Shown: one piece after another, positions 58,300 through 64,000 of the stretch
Layout of the letters: each line of letters opens with the position of its first letter
How positions within the stretch are numbered: position 1 is the stretch's first letter
NCBI RefSeq assembly: GCF_000685805.1
Contig: NZ_JMKP01000002.1
Span: 1-64,000, forward strand
Source of the DNA: Psychrobacter phenylpyruvicus DSM 7000 = NBRC 102152
Lineage (GTDB): Bacteria > Pseudomonadota > Gammaproteobacteria > Pseudomonadales > Moraxellaceae
Direction of reading: 5' to 3'
DNA: 64,000 nucleotides
Notes under the pieces: model-generated
Told to the model about the DNA's origin: nothing
What the model saw: the letters and a program-made list of their open reading frames with translations, nothing else
The model's database searches: none
Made by a program: the position numbers and the translations under genes

Positions 58300-59394
58300 A
58301 TGGAATTTAAATTAGATACCCGCTTGTGGTCTAACAAAGCCCGTAACTTAAACCCTTATGTACCAGGCGAGCAGCCCAAACACGATAATTTATGTAAGCT
58401 AAATACCAATGAAAACCCTTTTCCGCCTTCACCCAAAGTGGCGGAAGCGATTTCAGAGGCTTTGAGCAACCAAGCTGATCAATTGCGCTTATATCCAACT
58501 CCTGAATCTGATGACTTAAAGCAGGCCTTAGCTGAAGCTTATAAGTTAGATGTAAATCAAGTGTTTGTGGGTAATGGTTCTGATGAAGTATTGGCTTTGG
58601 TGTTTGCTAGTTTCTTTTTAAAAGAACGTCCTTTATTATCACCTGATATTAGCTATAGCTTTTATCCTGTCTATGCAGATACCTTTGGTGTGGAATTGGT
58701 GAGCATACCTTTGACAGAAGATTTTAGTATTGAGACTAATGATTACCGTCAGCCATGCTCAGGTATTATTATTGCCAACCCCAATGCGCCTACAGGTATC
58801 TTATTATCATTAGAAGCCATTGATAAATTGGCTACTGAGCATCCAAATGCTGTGGTGGTAATTGATGAAGCTTATATTGACTTTGCTGATCAAGCTCAGG
58901 TGTCAGCCATTAGCCTGATCGATAAGCATGATAACTTATTGGTCACTCAGACTTTCTCTAAATCTCGCTCTTTAGCAGGTCTGCGCGTGGGTATGGCGTT
59001 TGGTAATCCGTCGTTGATTGAAGCGCTAACCCGAATGAAAAACAGCTTTAATAGCTATCCTCTAGATCGTCTGGCTCAAGCTGGGGCGTTGGCTAGTGTG
59101 AAAGATGCGGCCTATTTTGAAGAGACTTGCCGTAAGGTCATTGAGCTTCGTCAGCAGCTGATTACTGATCTGTCTGACCTAGGATTTAGCGTGCTGCCGT
59201 CACAAGCGAACTTTGTGTTTGCCCGTCCAGAGCAGGGTAATGCCGGTGAGATTGCCCAAGCTTTACGTGAGCAAGGAGTGATTGTTCGTTATTTCAACCA
59301 GTCAAGAATCAGTGACTATTTACGTATCACAGTAGGTACGGCCGAACAAAATCAGCGCTTAATTGATGCGCTAAAACAACTAGTGACTGCTTAA
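58300..59394 (+). CDS. hisC: Histidinol-phosphate aminotransferase
   Basis: A PLP aminotransferase of family class I/II. It shows NPNAPTGI, the AYIDFA segment, and the PLP lysine in TQTFSKSRSLAGLRVG near residue 227. The N-terminal LNTNENPFPPSP and GNGSDEVLAL are diagnostic of HisC. The ATG at 58300 is chosen; the frame opens four codons earlier at a GTG. It ends with a terminator, so hisG, hisD and hisC form the local histidine cluster while hisB, hisA, hisF, hisH, hisI and hisE are elsewhere. Confidence 0.96.
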   Translation: MEFKLDTRLWSNKARNLNPYVPGEQPKHDNLCKLNTNENPFPPSPKVAEAISEALSNQADQLRLYPTPESDDLKQALAEAYKLDVNQVFVGNGSDEVLALVFASFFLKERPLLSPDISYSFYPVYADTFGVELVSIPLTEDFSIETNDYRQPCSGIIIANPNAPTGILLSLEAIDKLATEHPNAVVVIDEAYIDFADQAQVSAISLIDKHDNLLVTQTFSKSRSLAGLRVGMAFGNPSLIEALTRMKNSFNSYPLDRLAQAGALASVKDAAYFEETCRKVIELRQQLITDLSDLGFSVLPSQANFVFARPEQGNAGEIAQALREQGVIVRYFNQSRISDYLRITVGTAEQNQRLIDALKQLVTA

Positions 59395-59417
59395 GTTTTT
59401 TGCCAAAAAGATTAAAC

Positions 59418-59448
59418 AAAAAGGTCAGAACTCATTCTGACCTTTTTT
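59418..59448. terminator. Intrinsic terminator between hisC and pabB
   Basis: GGTCAGAA (59423-59430) pairs with TTCTGACC (59435-59442), with A-rich and T-rich flanks. It sits between convergent genes. Confidence 0.87.
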
Positions 59449-59461
59449 ATGCCATTGTTAA

Positions 59462-61165
59462 TCAGACTTTGGGGTCTAGGATAGCCAACAGATTGCCGAC
59501 TTTATCGTGGCATTCTTGATATTCAGCAGCACAGTTTGAGCCGACAGTGATTCCGCCTCCTGCCCACAGCGAGACTTGACCTTCTGAGTCTGCTTGCAGC
59601 GAACGAATGAGTACGTTCCATTGGCCTGTACCATCGAAGTTGAAGAAACCTAAAGTACCGCAATAAGCCCCTCGGGGTGCAACCTCCAACTCACTAATAA
59701 TCTCCACCGCTCTTTTCTTAGGAGTGCCGGTAATTGAACCTGCAGGTAAGCTATTAAAGAGAACGGTCAGTGGGTGATGCTCCTTTTTAATAACGGCAGT
59801 AATGGTGCTCACCATATGATGTACGTTACTAAAGCTTTCAATGGCAAATAATTTTGGCACTTTCACACTACCCACTTCCGCATATTTACCCAAGTCATTA
59901 CGTAACAAATCGACAATCATCACATTTTCAGCTTTGTCTTTTTCGCTTTGAGCCAACTGCTGCTTCAGTTGTTCATCTTGTTCTTTAGTAGCACCCCGCG
60001 GTAAAGTGCCTTTAATGGGTTTGGTAATAATTTGCGGCTTGCTAGGCTGTGATGGATCACCGGATTCGGTTTTATTAAACAACACAAATAACTCTGGAGA
60101 GCAGCTTAGAAGCTCAAACCCAAGGTGGAACGAAGGGTCGCAGTTGGCTGCGAGGTTATAATTTACAGTATCATTGCCAGCAGTAGCATTGTTATTAGCG
60201 TCAGTATTTTTAACTAGTGGCTCAGTATTATTAGAGAGTGGCTTATGATGCAAGCTGTGAGTTAGGGCTAAATAGCCAGCAAAGGGTGCTTCGGTATTTT
60301 GATGTAAATCCGGCAGATAATCTACCAAAGAGGGGTTTTGGTCAAAGTTATCTGCTGATAGAGCACAGTCAGCTGAGGTCGCAAGTTTGCCTTGCCATTT
60401 TTGAGTAAGGTTAATTTGATAACTATCACCATGATACAAGTATTGCTGCGTTTGCTTGAAAGCTTGTGCGTATTGTTCTGCACTCCACAAGGCAGTTAAC
60501 GGCAGAGCAGGGGCTGATACAGAGTGTTGTAATAAATCTAATAGTTGTTCGTCGAACTGCTGTAGGTAGAAGACGATAGTGTCTTTAACAGCTTGAGATG
60601 TCAGGCTTTCAGTGTGCAATTCCCATCCTTGTGTGGAGCAGGGTTTTAGATAAACGCCATAGTGCCCCAAAAAAGCACAAGGTTGGTTTGCCACTCCAAT
60701 CTCTGGACTAGCCGCTAAGGCTCTAGCACCAATATCATAGCCAATAAACCCCATTAAACCACTGTGAAAGGCAGGACCTGAAGGGTAGCAAGCGAGGGGT
60801 GAATTAGAGGATTGTTGCTGCATCAGGTTCTGATTGCAGTAATGAGTCAACTCTTCAATCCAGCTTTGATAGTCAATGCCATAGCGATCATAGTGACTGT
60901 TCAGAGTGTCAGAGTCTTGACGAGAAGTCTTTAATATTTCAATATTTAAGTTAGAATGTTTTAAGGTAGTAGAAACTGGGTCTGAGCTGCTATAAGCGGT
61001 CCAAGAGGTTTTGGGCAAGAGGCCTATAACTTGCTGCCCATCGTTATTGAGCCAACAGGGATGCCAAGGTAAGTGCGATAAGCTACTTTGCTCGATGAAA
61101 TCAATCAAATGGGGTAGAAGCTTATGAGCGGGCAAGTTATGGAAAGCAAAAGTATGGTAAATCAT
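59462..61165 (-). CDS. pabB: Aminodeoxychorismate synthase component I
   Basis: PabB aminates chorismate, with the PabA glutaminase, on the way to p-aminobenzoate and folate. The PIKGT lysine motif, which separates it from TrpE (PIAGT), is near residue 385. It is followed by DLLRNDLGK, the MVSTITA segment, AGSITGTPKKRAVEI, RGAYCGTLGF and GGGITVGSNCAAEY. The length of 567 aa is well above the E. coli enzyme (453 aa); part of this is an Asn/Thr-rich low-complexity insertion around residues 305-345. It is convergent with hisC and transcribed alone, with pabA and pabC not adjacent. Confidence 0.93.
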   Translation of the reverse strand: MIYHTFAFHNLPAHKLLPHLIDFIEQSSLSHLPWHPCWLNNDGQQVIGLLPKTSWTAYSSSDPVSTTLKHSNLNIEILKTSRQDSDTLNSHYDRYGIDYQSWIEELTHYCNQNLMQQQSSNSPLACYPSGPAFHSGLMGFIGYDIGARALAASPEIGVANQPCAFLGHYGVYLKPCSTQGWELHTESLTSQAVKDTIVFYLQQFDEQLLDLLQHSVSAPALPLTALWSAEQYAQAFKQTQQYLYHGDSYQINLTQKWQGKLATSADCALSADNFDQNPSLVDYLPDLHQNTEAPFAGYLALTHSLHHKPLSNNTEPLVKNTDANNNATAGNDTVNYNLAANCDPSFHLGFELLSCSPELFVLFNKTESGDPSQPSKPQIITKPIKGTLPRGATKEQDEQLKQQLAQSEKDKAENVMIVDLLRNDLGKYAEVGSVKVPKLFAIESFSNVHHMVSTITAVIKKEHHPLTVLFNSLPAGSITGTPKKRAVEIISELEVAPRGAYCGTLGFFNFDGTGQWNVLIRSLQADSEGQVSLWAGGGITVGSNCAAEYQECHDKVGNLLAILDPKV

Positions 61166-61465
61166 AAACGCTCGATATCTTTAGCGATAAACGTAAAGTT
61201 TATTTATTATAAAGACAATAAGGTAAGTTGAAGGGAATAATAGTAGACAAACAGTAGGCTATTTTACATTGTACTAAAACGCGATAACACTGTTTAAACT
61301 GATATATTGTTCGCCATTACATAAAATGAAAGACAGTATTGATATAACAGTTAATTTATCTTCAGGGTTTTTTATAATATTTAATATTGAAAAGATATTA
61401 ATAAACTAACAAAGAAAAGAGTATTTAAACCCATTAATTCATTTAATTTTTAGGAAACAATTTTT
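61166..61465. other. Divergent intergenic region between pabB and EcsC-family gene
   Basis: 300 AT-rich bases that hold the promoters of both genes. AGGAAAC (61450-61457) is the ribosome binding site of the EcsC gene. Nothing else was recognised. Confidence 0.55.
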
Positions 61466-62731
61466 ATGGCTAACAAATCTAATAAGTCTAACACCAGTAA
61501 AAAAATTATTGACGGCGTTGATGCTGTAGGTCATGTGGCTCGCAGTGGTCTTGAGCGCTTTGGTGCAATGCTTGATAGTCTTAATGCTAAATCTGGTAAA
61601 GCCAGTCAGTTCAAAGCGGTCGATTTATCCGAATATAAAAAAGATAATGTTAGCAATTTATTGAGTCAACAGACTTTAAAAACCTCACAGCAGTTGCTAG
61701 GTACTCGTTTCAGTACTTACAGCAAGTATGCCAAAAAAGTGGTACCAGACAGTATTTTCCAAAAAGCTTCTGATGGCGTCTTTTCACAGGTGGCTAAATT
61801 AGCGGCCACATGGAGTGAAATTGATTTACCGCGTGAGCAACGTTTTAAAGGGATTCAAGGGTTAACAGATCAAGAGCGTAATGCCTTAGCGCGCGACATT
61901 GCTAACCAAAACCGAGCCCTAGCAACTATGGGCGGGGTAACGGGGTTAGCCGGTCTGCCAGGTATGTTGGCCGATACATTATGGTTATTATTGGTATCAC
62001 TGCGTACGGTTTATCAGTTGGCTACGGTATATGACAAGCCGTTAACTGGTAAGCAGGGGGTTAGAATGGCCTATGCAGTATTAGGCAGTGCTGATCTTAG
62101 CAAGATGCAAGAAAAACAAACGATTTTAGCCGCCCTAGGTGTTGCTAAAGGCTTGGTGGACAGTGCGGATAATAATGGTCTACGCAGTGAATTAACCAAA
62201 GGCTTAGGCGTTGTTAATCCAAACGTGCAGTTTTATGCTCAGCAAGTGGATAAGCTAGCAGAGCAGTTTAACTTTGATATGGATAATATTAATCTAAGCT
62301 GGATCGGAAGAGTTTTACCTATAGTTTCAGTAGCCACTACAGTTCACTATAACAGTCACTTGATTGATCAGGTTATTGGCGTGGCAAAAGCAACCTTTGG
62401 CCCAGAACCTATTGTGGCCAAACAAGCGCTGACTAATGAGACTGGTGAAACTGAAAAACAAGATACCTCGGATAAAAACGATAAGTCTGATGAAAAAGCG
62501 GATAAAAATACCGAAAAAAATGAGAGTAATGACGTTAAAGAAAAGGAAGTAAGTGACGAAGTGGCTGATCAGTTCGGCGAAGAGCCTAAGGACCCTACCA
62601 AAGGTGCTGAAACTCAAGAGAGCTACGAATTTCACCAAAAAGAGGCTAACTCTTCAGAACAAAAGTCTGAGTCAAAACCTGAAGCCGACTCTAAACAAGA
62701 GCAACCTAACCAAGGTAATAAAGACAGCTAA
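61466..62731 (+). CDS. EcsC family protein with acidic C-terminal tail
   Basis: Residues about 90-300 match the EcsC family (ERFKGIQGLTDQERNALARD, GVTGLAGLPGMLADTLWLLL, LRTVYQLATVYDKPL, VARILPIVS-like end). The middle has a hydrophobic segment likely to associate with membrane. The last 110 residues are a repetitive Asp/Glu/Lys/Asn tail (KNDKSDEKADKNTEKNES and later) without hydrophobic residues, probably disordered. The name comes from an ABC transporter gene in Bacillus, but no function is established for the proteobacterial members. AGGAAAC upstream supports the start. The gene is monocistronic. Confidence 0.83.
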   Translation: MANKSNKSNTSKKIIDGVDAVGHVARSGLERFGAMLDSLNAKSGKASQFKAVDLSEYKKDNVSNLLSQQTLKTSQQLLGTRFSTYSKYAKKVVPDSIFQKASDGVFSQVAKLAATWSEIDLPREQRFKGIQGLTDQERNALARDIANQNRALATMGGVTGLAGLPGMLADTLWLLLVSLRTVYQLATVYDKPLTGKQGVRMAYAVLGSADLSKMQEKQTILAALGVAKGLVDSADNNGLRSELTKGLGVVNPNVQFYAQQVDKLAEQFNFDMDNINLSWIGRVLPIVSVATTVHYNSHLIDQVIGVAKATFGPEPIVAKQALTNETGETEKQDTSDKNDKSDEKADKNTEKNESNDVKEKEVSDEVADQFGEEPKDPTKGAETQESYEFHQKEANSSEQKSESKPEADSKQEQPNQGNKDS

Positions 62732-62950
62732 ATTAGTCTTAACTTAATAGGTTGGATTGTTTTTTAGTAAGTTAACTGGCATTGTACGTGAGGTTGGTAA
62801 TCAGTGTGGTGATAAACATTAATTGATTATCGCCTTGCATCATGCTTGATAACTCTGTAAAATTACCGCCTTAACTTCCCGCTGAGGAAGGCTAGAATAG
62901 CAGGGGGTTGGTGTTATGTGCTGGAATGATCCAGTGATATGATGGCTAAC

Positions 62951-62993
62951 CACTAATGCGTTTAGTGCCTCAGTTACGTACAGCACAGCTGTA
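62951..62993 (+). promoter_or_regulatory. Tandem hairpins in the rpmE2 leader
   Basis: CACTAA/TTAGTG (62951-62967) and TACAGC/GCTGTA (62979-62993) form two perfect six-pair stems in the last 65 bases before the start of rpmE2. Ribosomal-protein leaders often fold like this and are bound by the protein they encode. The match to a known L31 leader family is not established. Confidence 0.4.
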
Positions 62994-63017
62994 TATCGGA
63001 CACAGAGAGAATTTATT

Positions 63018-63296
63018 ATGCGTAAAGATATCCATCCAGAGTACAAAGAAGTATTATTCCACGACACTAACGCTGACGTGTTCTTCTTAACTCGTTCAAC
63101 AGCTAAAACTAAAGCTACTCGTGAGTATGAAGGTAAAGAATATCCTTACTACCCACTAGATATTTCTAGCGCTTCACATCCTTTCTACACTGGCGAGCAA
63201 CGTAAAACTTCTAACGAAGGTCGTGTTGCAAGCTTCAACAAACGCTTTGGCGCGTTTGGTGGCCGTAGCAAGGCTAAGAAAACTGACGCTGAATAA
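63018..63296 (+). CDS. rpmE2: 50S ribosomal protein L31 type B
   Basis: A 92-aa L31 with the type-B start [16 protein letters not shown] and the ending segment [26 protein letters not shown]. The zinc-binding Cys of type-A L31 are absent, as expected for type B. Type B replaces zinc L31 under zinc limitation in species that carry both forms; whether a type-A copy exists elsewhere is unknown. GAGAGAA upstream supports the start. Tandem hairpins precede it and a strong terminator follows. Confidence 0.95.
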   Translation: MRKDIHPEYKEVLFHDTNADVFFLTRSTAKTKATREYEGKEYPYYPLDISSASHPFYTGEQRKTSNEGRVASFNKRFGAFGGRSKAKKTDAE

Positions 63297-63341
63297 TTTC
63301 TTTGATTATTTTGCTTTAAGTATTCCGCTTTAAGTTTAAGC

Positions 63342-63386
63342 AAAAAAACCACCGCACTCTTTACATGAGTTGCGGTGGTTTTTTTA
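63342..63386 (+). terminator. Intrinsic terminator of rpmE2
   Basis: AACCACCGCA (63347-63356) pairs with TGCGGTGGTT (63371-63380), and CTC with GAG extend the stem with a small bulge, followed by seven T. Confidence 0.88.
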
Positions 63387-63400
63387 TGGCTAAAATATAT

Positions 63401-63436
63401 AAAAAAACACCAGTTAAATTAAACTGGTGTTTTTTA
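63401..63436. terminator. Intrinsic terminator downstream of murJ
   Basis: AACACCAGTT (63406-63415) pairs with AACTGGTGTT (63422-63431), with A- and T-runs. It ends the minus-strand murJ. Confidence 0.87.
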
Positions 63437-63459
63437 TTATGGCAGTAGTATCGTGTTGA

Positions 63460-64000
63460 TTAGCCGTGTTTTAGCTGACGAGGACGGAAGCCTGATGCCA
63501 GTAATACCACGGCGTATACGATTGCGCCCGCAGCACAGATTAGCAGTAAAGCAAAGACGCGATGCCACTGAGTATCATGGGTCGGGAAGTAAGGAAGCAT
63601 CATATATAACGCCGCGACCATGACTGCGCTAGATATACCAAATTGAGCGAATAGTTTTTTCCACTGCGGACCAAAGCGGAATAAGTCACGCTTGTGCAAT
63701 AGGTAATATAATAACCCAGCGTTAACGAATGAAGCAGCAGTGGTTGCAAGAGCTAACCCACCATGTAGTGGTAGCTTAAAGTAGTAAAAAACACCCACAA
63801 AGATTAAGCTAAATACCATGTTGGCTATGACGGTAATAATACCTATTTTAACCGGGGTTTTGGTATCTTGGCGGGCAAAGAAGGCAGGAGCAAAAATCTT
63901 AATCAGCATAAAGCCCAAAATACCACCAGCCATACAACGTAGCGCAAAGCCACTCATGTTAGCGTCTTGAAGTGCGAACTCTCCACGCATAAACAAAGTC
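63460..64000 (-). CDS. murJ: Lipid II flippase MurJ, C-terminal part (runs off the right edge)
   Basis: MurJ flips the lipid II precursor across the inner membrane for peptidoglycan synthesis. The frame is open to the window's right edge, so the N-terminal half lies outside. The visible 180 residues hold five to six transmembrane helices with MVINVIN-family features such as FARQDTKTPVKIGI, the GFALRCMAGGILGFMLI segment and LYYLLHKRDLFRFG. The match to the MviN/MurJ C-terminal region is clear. It is a genuine partial gene by position, not by damage. It is convergent with rpmE2. Confidence 0.93.
   Translation of the reverse strand, partial: TLFMRGEFALQDANMSGFALRCMAGGILGFMLIKIFAPAFFARQDTKTPVKIGIITVIANMVFSLIFVGVFYYFKLPLHGGLALATTAASFVNAGLLYYLLHKRDLFRFGPQWKKLFAQFGISSAVMVAALYMMLPYFPTHDTQWHRVFALLLICAAGAIVYAVVLLASGFRPRQLKHG

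Overview
The window reads as a stretch of ordinary chromosome from a gamma-proteobacterium of the family Moraxellaceae, most probably Psychrobacter. This rests on the gene complement and gene order (smc-zipA near ligA, ibaG-murA-hisG-hisD-hisC, efp divergent from epmB, radC divergent from coaBC, rsmI-yraN-BON lipoprotein), on the short-form HisG, and on the moderate GC content with AT-rich intergenic DNA. The genus is an inference. No rRNA gene, convincing tRNA gene, CRISPR array, prophage or plasmid function was seen.

Layout. 1-280: right end of an IS5-like insertion sequence. 0.4-7 kb: queG and nnr (divergent), a DUF4124-type exported protein, two Nudix hydrolases and biotin ligase birA. 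7-14 kb: TauE/SafE permease, DUF4298 protein, smc and zipA. 13.9-18.2 kb: a four-gene minus-strand operon (acyl-CoA dehydrogenase, APH-type kinase, histidine phosphatase, SDR) lying between zipA and ligA. 18.4-22.5 kb: ligA, then a DadA-like oxidase with a RidA protein behind a palindromic operator and a terminator-like leader hairpin. 22.7-26.3 kb: two lipoproteins, one with a VWA domain, and a DUF808 membrane protein. 26.5-32.8 kb: rne and rluC, divergent across a 1.2 kb gap. 32.9-38 kb: HAD phosphatase, ubiA, DUF4112 protein, a lipoprotein, YjbQ and an unrecognised membrane-anchored protein. 38.2-44.2 kb: efp/epmB, a c-type cytochrome, an M23 peptidase and a FadE-like acyl-CoA dehydrogenase. 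44.6-54 kb: radC, coaBC, nitroreductase, a second TauE/SafE protein, an exported protein of unknown function, an AlkA-like glycosylase, rsmI, a frameshifted yraN, a BON lipoprotein and an esterase-like hydrolase. 54-64 kb: ibaG, murA, hisG, hisD, hisC, pabB, an EcsC-family protein, rpmE2 and the 3' part of murJ.

Functionally the window mixes housekeeping work: chromosome segregation and division (Smc, ZipA), replication and repair (LigA, RadC, AlkA), RNA turnover and rRNA/tRNA modification (RNase E, RluC, RsmI, QueG), translation (EF-P with its lysine aminomutase, L31), envelope synthesis (MurA, MurJ, BON lipoprotein, M23 peptidase), and cofactor or amino-acid synthesis (CoaBC, BirA, UbiA, PabB, HisGDC). 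Fatty-acid catabolism is represented by the FadE-like enzyme and the four-gene operon.

No clearly new multi-gene defence or mobile system was found. The best leads are the kinase/acyl-CoA dehydrogenase/phosphatase/SDR operon (possible 4-hydroxyacyl-CoA catabolism), the regulated leader of the DadA-like/RidA pair, a compact three-way-junction element upstream of rluC, and the single-base frameshift in yraN.
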